DNA from: Bacteroidota bacterium
GTDB taxonomy: Bacteria; Bacteroidota; Ignavibacteria; UBA10030; UBA8401
Reading direction: 5' to 3'
Length of the DNA stretch: 64,000 nt
NCBI GenBank assembly: GCA_041658205.1
Contig: JBBAAO010000002.1
Span: 372,001-436,000, forward strand
Under the pieces are notes generated by a model. That model ran no database searches. It was not told where the DNA came from and saw only the letters and a program-made list of their open reading frames with translations. Positions within the stretch are counted from its first letter, which is position 1; the number at the start of each line of letters is the position of its first letter. The position numbers were made by a program, and so were the translations under genes. Below, one piece after another: positions 1 through 8,955 of the stretch.

Positions 1-352
1 TACCAAACGTATTGCTGATAGCACCGACTCCGATCACAAGTTTGTCAAACGAAAGGGAAAACTCATTTCCATCCAGCGAATTTTTACATTGAAGAGTATT
101 GTTGACAGTATCAATGCCGGTACAGTACGCATGATAAAAAGTGATATTTTCTTTTGCGCTGCGGATCGGTTCAATAATGGAACGGAACTCAATTGTTCCA
201 ACGGTTGTGCTTGGAAGCAGTGGTGTAAAAATAAAATGATTTCGCGGACTTACCACAATCACATCGTACGCCTGAGTATTGATACCCTTTAAAGTGCTAA
301 AAGAGGCAAAGCCGCTTCCAAGAATAATAAGCTTTTGTTTCGCTGATTTCAT
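1..352 (-). CDS. Type II NADH dehydrogenase-like FAD oxidoreductase (partial, N-terminus only)
   Basis: Only the first 117 or so codons are present; the gene runs off the left edge of the window. It begins with ATG at 352 and reads MKSAKQKLIILGSGFASFST, a Rossmann FAD-binding GxGxA/S loop, followed by VVSPRNHFIFTPLLPSTTVGT, which is the conserved N-terminal block of NDH-2 and the related AIF/FSP1-type pyridine nucleotide-disulphide oxidoreductases. The family transfers electrons from NADH to quinone at the membrane without pumping protons. The gene is divergent from the small Spy-like gene at 527. Family assignment is good; whether it is a true respiratory NDH-2 or a related oxidoreductase cannot be settled without the C-terminal half. 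Confidence 0.85.
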   Translation of the reverse strand, partial: MKSAKQKLIILGSGFASFSTLKGINTQAYDVIVVSPRNHFIFTPLLPSTTVGTIEFRSIIEPIRSAKENITFYHAYCTGIDTVNNTLQCKNSLDGNEFSLSFDKLVIGVGAISNTFG

Positions 353-526
353 AATTTGAGAAGTCAATTTCAGATAGAATCCTCTTAAAAATACGTATTT
401 TTTCCTTTATTTTCAGTGAATATCGTGTTGTTACTCACATTGCATCTTAAACTAACCAGTATATTGCTTTGTCAAAGATGCTCAATTAACTATTACAGCT
501 TTGTTACAATCTGTATGGAGATTACG

Positions 527-901
527 ATGAAATCCCGAAAACTATTTTTAATGGTAATTCTTGCTGCTGCTGTCCTAACCTGCGCTATTGCACAGCCGCG
601 AATGGGGAGAGGAGACAGAACGGAAGCACAATTGAAACGGATCATCGAAAAAGTTGGTTTGAGCACGGAACAAAGTATTAAGGTAAAAGAAGTAATACTG
701 AAAGCTCGCGAAGAAGCCCGGGCAGAATTTGACAAAAATGACGGAGATCGTGAATCGATGCGGGAGATCATGAAAAAACGGACCGAAAAAACAGATGCAG
801 AGATTCTAAAGCTGTTAACAAAAGAACAAAAACCAAAATATGAAGAGTATAAAAAAGAACGTCAAAAAGAAATGGAAGAACGAATGAGAGAACGACAATA
901 A
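527..901 (+). CDS. Spy/CpxP-like small periplasmic helical protein
   Basis: A 124-residue exported protein. I start it at ATG 527, where a GGAG sits 6 bases upstream and the protein opens with a clear signal peptide (MKSRKLFLMVILAAAVLTCA ending near A-Q at 22-23). An in-frame ATG at 416 would put an implausible leader before it. The mature part is highly charged and helical, with a motif like LSTEQSIKVKEV and a second one near LLTKEQKPKYEEY, resembling the paired LTxxQ-type repeats of the Spy/CpxP/heavy-metal-sensor fold, which are periplasmic chaperones or stress sensors. The gene is 31 bases ahead of a lipoprotein gene and probably co-transcribed with it. The family call is by pattern only. 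Confidence 0.6.
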   Translation: MKSRKLFLMVILAAAVLTCAIAQPRMGRGDRTEAQLKRIIEKVGLSTEQSIKVKEVILKAREEARAEFDKNDGDRESMREIMKKRTEKTDAEILKLLTKEQKPKYEEYKKERQKEMEERMRERQ

Positions 902-932
902 TCTCATTCAATCACAATTTTAAGGAGTTAGT

Positions 933-1817
933 ATGAAAGCAACAAAACAATTTTTTTCTCTTCTGCTGATTACAGGATTGTTCATCTTCGGATGCGAGAA
1001 GAGCACAGATCCGCAGTCAGATTCCACTGTTCTCTATGAAGATGCAGCGGAATCTATTGCGGCAGCAATGGGAGATGAAAGCGGAGGTGCAACAGAAAAC
1101 TTTGCCGATGTGATGATCGCGGGCGGTGGTGGATCTCTCGGTACAATGACACCGATAATGGATGGTGTTGATCTGGTGACAGCAGGAGTTCCAATTTATG
1201 ATTCAGTATCAGGATGGTGGACTGTTTCCGTGAACCGTTCACAACAGAACAATCTTGTGAAGCGGTCCATTACCAGAGAATACCGTTATCGTTTCCTGAA
1301 AAATGGAATCGGTCAAAAAAATTATATTGCCGGAAATGATACGGCAACAACGTTACGCTTTTGGATTGTCAGCGGCACGGGATTTTTCCAAAACTCCAGA
1401 GTTTCGCATAGTCTTACACAATTAAAAGGTGCGTGGACTTCGAATAATATTAACAAAGATACCGTGACAATCACGTTAGATAGTAATTATGTCCGATCAG
1501 GAACTGATACTATCACAACACGAAATATGCAGCGGACACATAAGAGCACATTAACGCTCACAAGCGTTAATGTAAAAGCGCCAAGATATCGTCCATTATT
1601 GAGCACGACATGGAGAAGTAATTTCTATAATGCCATTAGTGGAACCATCAGCGGCAATTACACTGCTGAAATCACGTTCCAGCGGGGCGATCTCTATAAA
1701 GAACGTTCTATCAATCGTGATTTTACTGTGACGGTAGGAAGCGGGAATGGAACTCTCTTAATGAATGGGAATAATGGCAGTTTTAAGATTGATATGCAGT
1801 ACGGATATCGAAAGTAA
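933..1817 (+). CDS. Putative lipoprotein of unknown function
   Basis: 294 residues, with a good ribosome site (AAGGAG about 7 bases before ATG). The N-terminus is a lipoprotein signal peptide ending in the lipobox-like IFGC, so Cys21 is the likely lipidated residue. The rest is Ser/Thr/Asn-rich with alternating hydrophobics, as expected of a beta-rich surface or periplasmic domain; no catalytic motif is visible. It follows the Spy-like gene by 31 bases and is followed directly by a strong terminator at 1841, so the two genes form a short transcription unit. I do not recognise a family. Confidence 0.6.
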   Translation: MKATKQFFSLLLITGLFIFGCEKSTDPQSDSTVLYEDAAESIAAAMGDESGGATENFADVMIAGGGGSLGTMTPIMDGVDLVTAGVPIYDSVSGWWTVSVNRSQQNNLVKRSITREYRYRFLKNGIGQKNYIAGNDTATTLRFWIVSGTGFFQNSRVSHSLTQLKGAWTSNNINKDTVTITLDSNYVRSGTDTITTRNMQRTHKSTLTLTSVNVKAPRYRPLLSTTWRSNFYNAISGTISGNYTAEITFQRGDLYKERSINRDFTVTVGSGNGTLLMNGNNGSFKIDMQYGYRK

Positions 1818-1840
1818 GAAGAGGTGAATTATTAAGGGCA

Positions 1841-1870
1841 AAGGGGAAGCATTTATGCTTCCCCTTTTTT
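1841..1870 (+). terminator. Rho-independent terminator after the lipoprotein gene
   Basis: An 11-bp perfect stem (1841-1851 with 1856-1866), 4-base loop TTTA, and a run of T directly after. It closes the 527-1817 unit and separates it from the next gene, whose ATG is at 1881. Confidence 0.85.
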
Positions 1871-1880
1871 ATTTTAGACT

Positions 1881-2723
1881 ATGAAATCAATTGTCTTTAT
1901 CCTAATTGCATCGGCACTTCTCTCTGCCCAGGAATTAAATCTTCCTCAACGGAATGTCGATGCATCAGGCGGAAGTAATTTCAGTGTATCACTTATTCCC
2001 CTTACTCGTACTGATCGTGAAGAAGAGATATTTCAACAGGTATGTTCTGGGAATATTCCGAAATTTATTCGCACGTTTGTTCCCATAGAAATTGTGAAAG
2101 AGATCAACGGAAAGACGATGCAGTTGAAATATTTTGTCGCGCCGGAATATCTTGCCATTGGCCATGACAGCGATTATTTTCTTTGTCCAATGACACCTTT
2201 TCTTGCACAAAGGATTGCAGATTCACTGCATTGTACCTTGCCGACGAAAAATATGGTTGATCAAATCTACAAAGCAGCAACAGTAAAACTTCGTCCTCAG
2301 CCAATCCCCCCAGATACAGACATGATAAAAGTACCGCGATTCATTCAACATAATGATTCGGTGCAATCAATCAGAAATCCGCTTCTTGCAACATTTCCGC
2401 TCGGTTCACTTGTAGCGGGACATAAAAAAGATATTATTATCCATGAAAAGATCTATTCTCAATTGAGACCGAACAGACCGTCGCCAGTGGTTATTTATGG
2501 TTGGCATACAGCGGAAGGTGTTCCGATTCAACCACCAAACAACTGGCATCAAGATACGTATATGGATTACAGTCACGGTGTTCGACTGGTTTTAACGAAA
2601 GCATTGCTCGACGGTACGGAAGTATCACTGATTGATTTGATGCGAGATGAAATGTATCATGTATTCATCACCGATTCAGTATTAACCAAACCATATTACA
2701 GCATTCCAAAAAAAGTTGAGTAA
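1881..2723 (+). CDS. Secreted protein of unknown function
   Basis: 280 residues beginning with a signal peptide (MKSIVFILIASALLSAQ). The start is only 11 bases beyond the T-tract of the preceding terminator, so the promoter must lie in or before that hairpin, or transcription reads through. The mature protein has no motif I recognise; a notable stretch near residue 210 is rich in aromatic and His residues (VVIYGWHTAEGVPIQPPNNW, followed by HQDTYMDYSHG), which could be a carbohydrate- or metal-contacting surface. It ends 4 bases before the ATG of the sugar dehydrogenase-like gene, so the two are likely co-translated and perhaps functionally linked. Confidence 0.6.
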   Translation: MKSIVFILIASALLSAQELNLPQRNVDASGGSNFSVSLIPLTRTDREEEIFQQVCSGNIPKFIRTFVPIEIVKEINGKTMQLKYFVAPEYLAIGHDSDYFLCPMTPFLAQRIADSLHCTLPTKNMVDQIYKAATVKLRPQPIPPDTDMIKVPRFIQHNDSVQSIRNPLLATFPLGSLVAGHKKDIIIHEKIYSQLRPNRPSPVVIYGWHTAEGVPIQPPNNWHQDTYMDYSHGVRLVLTKALLDGTEVSLIDLMRDEMYHVFITDSVLTKPYYSIPKKVE

Positions 2724-2727
2724 ATAT

Positions 2728-4272
2728 ATGAAACAGATCATCCCGATATTTCTCCTGTTCATTCTATTCTTTTCCAATTGTTCGTCACAGCCGCTTCCGT
2801 CATCGGTAAAGATGACACCGATTGTTGATCTTGCTCTTCAATCGAGCTTGGTGGTCGTGCCGCAAAAGTTCAAAGGAACAGTCTCTGAAAATCTTTCTCT
2901 TTCTTTGCCAACAGGATACACCGCAAAAATATTTCATGTCGGTGGACTTTCGAAACCGCGATTCTTTGCGTGGAGTCCCGACAGTGTGCTGCATGTTGCC
3001 GATAAAAATGGGGGTGCAATCGTTGCTCTTCCTGATAAAAATGTTGACGGTGTTGCTGACACGGCTATTATTGTTGCTTCGGGATTTTCAAAATCGCATG
3101 ATCTTAAATTCTACAATGGTGCAATGTATGTTGCGGAAGAAACAAAAGTGACAAAATGTATTGATGCGAATGGCGACGGTATCTATGAAACAAAATCCAC
3201 ATTTGTTACGATGGTTACAGGAGGACAGCAAGGAGGGGGAGGACATGATACTCGAACGATTGTGTTCGATCCGATAAAGAAAAAAATGTATCTGTCAATT
3301 GGATCTCTCTGTAATACCTGCCGCGAAGAAAATCGAGCGATCATTGAAGAGTGGAATGACGACGGAACCGGACGGAGAGTCTTTGCAACAGGGTGCCGCA
3401 ATGCTATTGGAATGACGTTGCGCAATGGACGATTGTGGGCGAACAATAATGGATTCGATTGGCAAGGAGATAATATCCCTCCTGAATGGATTGACATCGT
3501 CCGTGACGGAGGATTTTACGGGTACCCGTATGCGTTTGCTCACGGTGTGTGGGTCAACTTTAATGCCAACGCATCATATCAATCGCTTCTGCCGTTGAAT
3601 GCTCAAGACAGCGCAAAAGTGAAATCAATGATCCAACCTGGCGCGCTTATTCAGGCTCACAGTGCACCGATGGCTATCGAATTTTCCAACGGATCTTTTC
3701 CGCAACAATTTCGCCATGGAGCTTTTTCTGCATTGCGTGGTTCATGGAATAGAACATATGCAACCGGTTTCAAAATAGTCTACTTGGGATTTGATAACGA
3801 AAGCGACACAACGGCAAATTATGTTGCAGATTTTGTGCAGGGCTTTTTGACAGATTCCGTTGGTAAATCTGCATGGGGAAGACCTGTTGGAGTGGAAACC
3901 GATATGCGTGGCAATCTTTACATCAGCTCGGATGAACTGACGAAATGCATCATCATTGTTTCGCCCTCAACAATTACGAAGGTGAAGAAGGCAGAGGCGG
4001 GAAGTCCGTTGCCGTTGGGATTACTGCAAAACTACCCGAATCCGTTTAATCCGAAAACGGAAATTCGATTTTCATTGGAAAGGGAAGAATTCGCGGTGTT
4101 GAACATTTATGATGCTGCCGGAAAGATTGTTGCAAATCTGCTCAACGAGAAAAAAAATGCAGGAACACATACAGTGCAATTTGATGGAACGATGTTACCC
4201 AGCGGAACATATTTTTGCACACTTCGCGCAGGCGAGTTTCTCGGTACAACACAAATGTCATTGATAAAATGA
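2728..4272 (+). CDS. PQQ-type sugar dehydrogenase-like beta-propeller with T9SS sorting domain
   Basis: 514 residues from ATG 2728; a TTG at 2716 overlapping the previous stop is in frame but less likely. After an N-terminal export signal, residues about 35-400 resemble the soluble sorbosone/aldose dehydrogenase propeller (quinoprotein family): AWSPDSVLHVADKNGG, TIVFDPIKKKMYLSIGS, a GCRNAIGM segment and WIDIVRDGGFYGYPYAF. Such enzymes oxidise sugars extracellularly using PQQ. The last 85 residues are a T9SS C-terminal sorting domain (LLQNYPNPFNPKTEI, then VLNIYDAAGKIV and LPSGTYFCTLRAG). The leader ends FFSNCSSQ; Cys there could be mistaken for a lipobox, but Asn at -1 is non-canonical. Substrate is unknown. 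Confidence 0.8.
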   Translation: MKQIIPIFLLFILFFSNCSSQPLPSSVKMTPIVDLALQSSLVVVPQKFKGTVSENLSLSLPTGYTAKIFHVGGLSKPRFFAWSPDSVLHVADKNGGAIVALPDKNVDGVADTAIIVASGFSKSHDLKFYNGAMYVAEETKVTKCIDANGDGIYETKSTFVTMVTGGQQGGGGHDTRTIVFDPIKKKMYLSIGSLCNTCREENRAIIEEWNDDGTGRRVFATGCRNAIGMTLRNGRLWANNNGFDWQGDNIPPEWIDIVRDGGFYGYPYAFAHGVWVNFNANASYQSLLPLNAQDSAKVKSMIQPGALIQAHSAPMAIEFSNGSFPQQFRHGAFSALRGSWNRTYATGFKIVYLGFDNESDTTANYVADFVQGFLTDSVGKSAWGRPVGVETDMRGNLYISSDELTKCIIIVSPSTITKVKKAEAGSPLPLGLLQNYPNPFNPKTEIRFSLEREEFAVLNIYDAAGKIVANLLNEKKNAGTHTVQFDGTMLPSGTYFCTLRAGEFLGTTQMSLIK

Positions 4273-4382
4273 TATCATAAAAGACGGTTTCTCTTTATAT
4301 AATCATGGACTCCAGAGGTTTATTTTTTCAATTGTGGAAAAGAACAACTGCAATTAAACGAATTTTTAATTGATTCGGTATC

Positions 4383-4412
4383 TTGACGATTATCGCAATA
4401 ATTTCCTATCAT
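4383..4412 (+). promoter_or_regulatory. Predicted sigma70-like promoter for the Xaa-Pro aminopeptidase gene
   Basis: TTGACG at 4383-4388 and TATCAT at 4407-4412 with an 18-base spacer, 57 bases before the ATG at 4469. Read from sequence only. Confidence 0.45.
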
Positions 4413-4468
4413 GTTCCCACTTCCCATTTTTCGTTGTATATTGTCCCACTAAAAATTGAGGAGAAATA

Positions 4469-5899
4469 ATGAAATCTGCATGGTATATCATTCTTGGTTT
4501 GGTAACATTAGGAATTGCACAGGAAAATGACGGACTAAAATACATCCAGTATGATACGGACGTTATTACTCCTTCCGAATACAAAACGCGTCGGGATTCT
4601 GTGATGAAAATGATCGGTCAGGATGCGGCTGCTGTCTTTTATTCATCACCGGAACGGATGCGAAACGGTGATGTCGATTTTCTCTATCGACAGGCAGATA
4701 ATTTTTATTATTTAACAGGCTTTACCGAAGCGAACGCATTGCTTATTCTTTCTCCAAAAGGAATTCGCGTAAAAGTGAATGATTCTACAACAATAACAAC
4801 AAACGAAGTGTTATTTGTTCAGGCACGAAATCCGCAGGCTGAAGCGTGGACAGGGCGTCGCTATGGAACGGAAGGTGCAATGAAGATTATCGGCATTCAA
4901 TCCTCGTTGCCGAATGATAAATTTAAATCAATTTTTCAGCAGACATTATTTTCCGGGATCAAATATCTCTATGCACAATCAGTGACATCCGATGTCACCG
5001 GTCAGTTGCGTGAACTTCTTTCACCCATCGTGTCATATGTTGATAATGCCAAACGATATAATTCAAAAATTGAATTACGTGACCCGAACGCGATCGTCCA
5101 TACGATGCGCATCATCAAGTCCAAGCAGGAGATTGAGATGCTGCGAAAAGCGAGCGAGATCAGCGCCATTGCCCACAATCAGGCAATGATTTCTGTTGAG
5201 CCGGGAATGTATGAATATGAAGTGCAGGCATTGTATGAATATGCGTTTCAACGTCAAGGATCTGAGTTTAATGGTTATCCCTGCATCAATGGGACTGCAG
5301 AAAATTCCGTTATTCTTCATTACAATACCAACAGGAAAAAAATTAATAATGGCGATATTGTTCTTTCCGATTGTGCTGCGGAATATCGTGGTTATTCCAG
5401 TGATGTGACACGCTCCTACCCGGCAAATGGTAAATTCACCAAAGAACAAAAAGAGATCTATCAGATTGTTTTAAATGCACAGAAAGCAGCAATCGCCAAA
5501 ATTAAACCGGGAGTGATGTGGAATGAAGTTTCCGCTGCTGCCGATTCTGTGATTGTGGAAGGATTGTTCTCGTTGGGAATTATGAAACAAAAAGAGGGAA
5601 TGGGATTCAAAAAGTTTTACAATCATGGACTCGGACATCCTGTTGGATTAAATGTTCATGATGTGGGACAACAAATGATGGTTTCCGGAATGCTCTACAC
5701 CGTTGAACCGGGAATCTATATTCCTGAAAACAGCGAGGGTGTCGATAAGAAATATTTTAATATTGGAATTCGGATCGAGGATGTAATCTTGGTAACCGAA
5801 AATGGAAATGAAAATCTTTCCGTAAGCGCAGTGAGAGAAATTTCTGATATTGAATTGTTAATGAAGAAAAAAGGAATTGGCAATCAGCCGTTAAAATAA
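4469..5899 (+). CDS. Secreted Xaa-Pro aminopeptidase (M24B, aminopeptidase P family)
   Basis: 476 residues with a GAGGAG ribosome site 7 bases before ATG and a short signal peptide ending near GIAQ. The N-terminal creatinase-like domain covers about residues 25-190; the pita-bread catalytic domain follows. The five expected metal ligands are all visible: Asp in VLSDCAAEYRG, Asp in SSDVTRSYP, His in NHGLGHPVGLNVHDVG, Glu in TVEPGIYIP and Glu in RIEDVILV. The enzyme removes N-terminal residues that precede proline, using two Mn(II) or similar ions. Together with the M1, S9 and S46 peptidases in this window it points to peptide scavenging in the periplasm. Confidence 0.93.
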   Translation: MKSAWYIILGLVTLGIAQENDGLKYIQYDTDVITPSEYKTRRDSVMKMIGQDAAAVFYSSPERMRNGDVDFLYRQADNFYYLTGFTEANALLILSPKGIRVKVNDSTTITTNEVLFVQARNPQAEAWTGRRYGTEGAMKIIGIQSSLPNDKFKSIFQQTLFSGIKYLYAQSVTSDVTGQLRELLSPIVSYVDNAKRYNSKIELRDPNAIVHTMRIIKSKQEIEMLRKASEISAIAHNQAMISVEPGMYEYEVQALYEYAFQRQGSEFNGYPCINGTAENSVILHYNTNRKKINNGDIVLSDCAAEYRGYSSDVTRSYPANGKFTKEQKEIYQIVLNAQKAAIAKIKPGVMWNEVSAAADSVIVEGLFSLGIMKQKEGMGFKKFYNHGLGHPVGLNVHDVGQQMMVSGMLYTVEPGIYIPENSEGVDKKYFNIGIRIEDVILVTENGNENLSVSAVREISDIELLMKKKGIGNQPLK

Positions 5900-6061
5900 A
5901 TTGTTTCCGGCAGATGTAAGCAGAATCAGATTTGTCCAAAACACATTGATAAAAACAACAAGATACTTCACTCACTTCTTTTCTTGACGGAGCAAGAAAA
6001 GAAGCAAAAGAACTCCTTACGAAATTTAACGCGCGCGATGAATCCCGTTCGCTCTTGCCCG

Positions 6062-6086
6062 TTGATGGCGCGAATCGCGCCATCAA
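6062..6086. repeat. 11-bp perfect inverted repeat
   Basis: Arms TTGATGGCGCG (6062-6072) and CGCGCCATCAA (6076-6086) around a 3-base centre. More GC-rich than the surrounding DNA and lying between convergent genes. Confidence 0.75.
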
Positions 6087-6145
6087 AAGTCCCGTCATTC
6101 ATCGCTTTCCCATTCGCTCAATCCTCCTAAATTTCGCCTGCCCCG

Positions 6146-6182
6146 CCGTTCGCGAAGCGACACCTTTGGTGCAGGCAGGCAC
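6146..6182. repeat. GC-rich intergenic repeat candidate (CCTGCC...GGCAGG)
   Basis: A short segment with inverted GCCTGCC/GGCAGGC-type ends and an internal TTCGCGAAGCGA palindrome-like core. A related arrangement of GCCTGC and GCAGGC ends occurs at 25064-25101, suggesting a dispersed element. Confidence 0.4.
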
Positions 6183-6363
6183 CCACGCACTTTAATACGA
6201 TCTCTACAATACGGCAAAGAGGGCTTACTACTTGTTTTTTTAAAAAAATATTTGTCCAATTTGAGATACTATGGCCAATTTTGTATTCACTTGCGATTTA
6301 TTTTGGACGGCAGTGATGCAGAATAAAATCTGCGATTTTTCTGCGACATCTGTGTAATCATTC

Positions 6364-7404
6364 TTATCTATTCTTCTTTTCAAAATCTAACAGCCATTTC
6401 TTACGCCATAATCCCCCACCATATCCGGTCAAACTCCCATCGCTCCCTATCACGCGGTGGCAGGGGATAATGATCGACATTCGGTTGAATCCATTGGCAT
6501 TGGCCACAGCCCGTACTGCTTTACCGTGTTTCATTCGTTCCGCCTGCTGTTTATAGGAAACAGTTTCGCCGTACGGAATGTTGTGAAGCTGTTTCCAAAC
6601 TCTGTTCTGAAATTCGGTCCCCGGTGTGATCAACGGAAGATCGAATGTTTTTCGTTTTCCGTCAAAATATTCTTTCAATTGAACCTGCAATCGTTCCAAA
6701 TGTTTATTAGAGCCGAAGAGAATCGATCCGTGTAATCGTTTACGGATATCGCGCAATTCAAACTCCAGCATTCGTCGGTCAGTGTATTCCAATAAACAAA
6801 TTCCCTCATTAGTAGCGCACGCAAACATCGGTCCCAATGGAGTAGGAAATCGAGTGATGGTAATGATATTCGTTGCAGAATGATCCGACGGAGCTTTTCC
6901 GATAAGTGATCGGAATGCATCGCTGAATCCGCTGAGTGATTCATATCCACTGTCATACGCTGCGGAAGTGACCGATTCTCCTTCCGATAATTTTTTGAAC
7001 GCGCTGTTGATCCGCATCATCCGTTGGTATGAATGAAATGTGATGCCATGATGTCGTTTAAACCAACGACGGATCCGATTTGGCTCAATATTCATGGAAC
7101 GGAGGTCGCCATCCTTCAATTTGTCCAACGGATGTTCCGTAATGCGGAAAATTATTTTCTTGATTTCAGTGGGATAATCGCCCACAACGGTCATTGGTGC
7201 ACAGACTTTGCAGGGACGGTATCCGTGAAGAATAGCATCCTTTGGCGTGGAATAATATTCAACATTTTCCCGCTTCGGTTTGCGCGCGGTGCATGTTGGC
7301 CGGCAGAAAATACCGGTAGTTTTAATAGCGGCGTAGAAGGTTCCTTCGAACGTGCTGTCCTTGCGGAGCAAAGCGTTGTACATCGTATCGGCTGTAAGTG
7401 TCAT
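6364..7404 (-). CDS. ada: Ada: bifunctional DNA methylation-damage sensor, transcription activator and O6-alkylguanine methyltransferase
   Basis: 346 residues when started at ATG 7404, which places the N-terminal zinc/methyl-acceptor cysteines at 34, 38, 65 and 68 (motifs IFCRPTC and RPCKVC), offset by three or four residues from E. coli Ada (38, 42, 69, 72). Order: Ada zinc domain (1-75), AraC-type helix-turn-helix (about 85-175), ribonuclease-like linker, and the C-terminal methyltransferase with the active-site IIPCHRVIG. Ada takes methyl groups from phosphotriesters and O6-methylguanine and then activates repair genes. An in-frame upstream ATG at 7509 would begin inside the terminator of the preceding gene, so I reject it. 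No obvious Shine-Dalgarno is seen. Confidence 0.93.
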   Translation of the reverse strand: MTLTADTMYNALLRKDSTFEGTFYAAIKTTGIFCRPTCTARKPKRENVEYYSTPKDAILHGYRPCKVCAPMTVVGDYPTEIKKIIFRITEHPLDKLKDGDLRSMNIEPNRIRRWFKRHHGITFHSYQRMMRINSAFKKLSEGESVTSAAYDSGYESLSGFSDAFRSLIGKAPSDHSATNIITITRFPTPLGPMFACATNEGICLLEYTDRRMLEFELRDIRKRLHGSILFGSNKHLERLQVQLKEYFDGKRKTFDLPLITPGTEFQNRVWKQLHNIPYGETVSYKQQAERMKHGKAVRAVANANGFNRMSIIIPCHRVIGSDGSLTGYGGGLWRKKWLLDFEKKNR

Positions 7405-7492
7405 AGTTTTTTTATGTTCAATATACTTTTTCATATGGAGCTGTTGCAACCGAAAAATTGACATGGAATTTTTTAAATAATGCTTTATGGTA

Positions 7493-7537
7493 TCAAAAAA
7501 AATCCACATCTCAAAAAGCCCTCTAAGATGTGGATTT
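7493..7537 (-). terminator. Rho-independent terminator of the Cys/Met metabolism gene
   Basis: 12-bp stem (7500-7511 with 7526-7537), 14-base loop; on the minus strand the hairpin is followed by seven T. It lies between the PLP enzyme (upstream on the minus strand) and ada. Confidence 0.75.
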
Positions 7538-7575
7538 GATAGTAGAGATTGTTGTTATGCTTAAGTGAAGATCTT

Positions 7576-8880
7576 CTAAAATGCCTCAATTTCTTCCGAT
7601 GTTAAATTGAAAACATCCGTCTTTAAATGAATATGATCTAACGCCTGCGCAATATCCGCAATAAGATCGTCATAATGTTCAACACCAACAGAGAGACGGA
7701 TCAATTTTCCCGTGATATTGAGCTCTATTTTTTCGTTATCATCAAGATCCATGTGTGTCATAGTTGCCGGATGTTCGGCGAGACTTTCGGTGCTTCCTAA
7801 ACTCACTGCCAGTTTAATCAACTTTAAATTGTTCAGGAATGTGAATGCTTCTTTTTCACCCCCCACAACATCGAAAGACAACATCGCGCCGGGAGAGAGA
7901 CATTGTTTTTTATATACATCATATTGAACGGGATTTGTCTTATCCAAAAATCCGAGATAGTATACCCGTTCGATCTTTTGATGATGTGCTAAAAATTCTG
8001 CAACATGTTTTGCATTATGCGCCTGTGTTTCCATACGTGGTTTTAAAGTCTCCAGGCTCCGCAATAACAACCATCCGGTCCACGGTCCCGCCATATTTCC
8101 TAAAAAAGTTCTCAGCGTTTTTATTCTTTTAATGATTTTGGATGAACCAAGCACGGCGCCGGCAATAACATCGCTGTGCCCGCCAATATATTTTGTAGCA
8201 GAGTAGAGGACAATATCTGCTCCATGTTTTAAAGGATGCTGCCACAATGGACCAAAGTATGTGTTATCAACGGCAAGATAGACTTCTTTTTCTTTTGTCG
8301 AAAAATATGTTGCAATCTCTTTACAGCAGGCAATATCAATAAGATCGAGCGTAGGGTTTGCCGGTGTTTCAATATAGATCATCTTGAGAGTGTCCGCATG
8401 TCCGCTCTGCTCCACAATGTCGATCACTTCTTCGCGAAACTCACCCGTTTTGAATCGAATAATATTGATTCCAAATTGCGTTAAGACATGCTGCAAAAAA
8501 TGTTCTGTTCCACCATACAGAGGAGAACTGTACAAAATAGTATCACCCGGTTTTAAGAATTCCAGCAAGACAGTAGAAATGGCAGACATTCCACTTTCAA
8601 AAACAGCACAATCTTCCGCACCATCCCACAACGTCAATCGATTCTCCAATATTTCCAGATCGGGATTATTGATGCGGCTGTAAATGAGACCGAGCTTTTC
8701 ATTCGGACGTTGTTCCCGTTTGCCATAGGCAACTTCGAAGAATGCTTTTCCTTCTTCAGCTGTTTTAAATACAAATGTGGAAGTTTGAAAGATCGGACAC
8801 TTAATTGCCCCTTCAGACCATTCGGGATTGTAACCGTAGGACATCATGAGGCTTTCTGGATGTAAGTTTTTATTATTCAC
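7576..8880 (-). CDS. Cystathionine gamma-synthase/lyase-family PLP enzyme
   Basis: 434 residues of the Cys/Met metabolism PLP-dependent family (fold type I). Visible: substrate/PLP-phosphate segment YSRINNPDLEILE, the ESGMSAISTVL block, TPANPTLDLID, the cofactor Asp in AVDNTYFGP, and the Schiff-base lysine in YSATKYIGGHSDV (Lys230). C-terminal VSLGSTESLAEHPATMTH is the conserved substrate-binding region. Members make cystathionine or sulphydrylate homoserine esters, or cleave cystathionine or methionine; specificity cannot be told from sequence by eye. A short insertion in the N-terminal part (KAFFEVAYGKREQRPNEKLG) is seen in the subgroup annotated as cystathionine gamma-synthase family. It ends in a clear terminator. 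Confidence 0.88.
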   Translation of the reverse strand: MNNKNLHPESLMMSYGYNPEWSEGAIKCPIFQTSTFVFKTAEEGKAFFEVAYGKREQRPNEKLGLIYSRINNPDLEILENRLTLWDGAEDCAVFESGMSAISTVLLEFLKPGDTILYSSPLYGGTEHFLQHVLTQFGINIIRFKTGEFREEVIDIVEQSGHADTLKMIYIETPANPTLDLIDIACCKEIATYFSTKEKEVYLAVDNTYFGPLWQHPLKHGADIVLYSATKYIGGHSDVIAGAVLGSSKIIKRIKTLRTFLGNMAGPWTGWLLLRSLETLKPRMETQAHNAKHVAEFLAHHQKIERVYYLGFLDKTNPVQYDVYKKQCLSPGAMLSFDVVGGEKEAFTFLNNLKLIKLAVSLGSTESLAEHPATMTHMDLDDNEKIELNITGKLIRLSVGVEHYDDLIADIAQALDHIHLKTDVFNLTSEEIEAF

Positions 8881-8955
8881 AATTGTTTCCTTTCAATGTT
8901 TAAAATAAAAAACAGATTGAGGATCACTCAACAGTCAATTGAAAGAAGAACAAAT

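Larger units (their letters stand above)
5900..6363. other. 464-base intergenic region with palindromic GC-rich repeats
   Basis: No credible gene on either strand between the aminopeptidase stop and the Ada stop; these two genes converge here. It holds an 11-bp perfect inverted repeat at 6062-6086 and a second GC-rich segment at about 6146-6182 with CCTGCC and GGCAGG ends. Neither has a clear T-tract, so they look more like dispersed intergenic repeats than terminators. Confidence 0.6.

Noticed and set aside
89..292. 67-residue plus-strand open frame at the left edge
   Set aside because: It is antisense to the NADH dehydrogenase N-terminus, whose FAD-binding motif is clear on the minus strand.
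2728..2830. Lipoprotein processing of the sugar dehydrogenase-like protein at FFSNC
   Set aside because: Asn before Cys does not fit the lipobox, and a lipid anchor plus a T9SS tail would be unusual; ordinary signal peptidase cleavage is preferred.
5757..6098. 113-residue open frame on the minus strand at the end of the aminopeptidase
   Set aside because: Mostly antisense to real coding sequence, no ribosome site or recognisable motif, and composition of the frame is not coding-like.
7405..7509. N-terminal extension of Ada from an upstream ATG at 7509
   Set aside because: It would start inside the terminator stem-loop at 7500-7537 and the extra residues are not Ada-like; starting at 7404 places the conserved cysteines at family positions.
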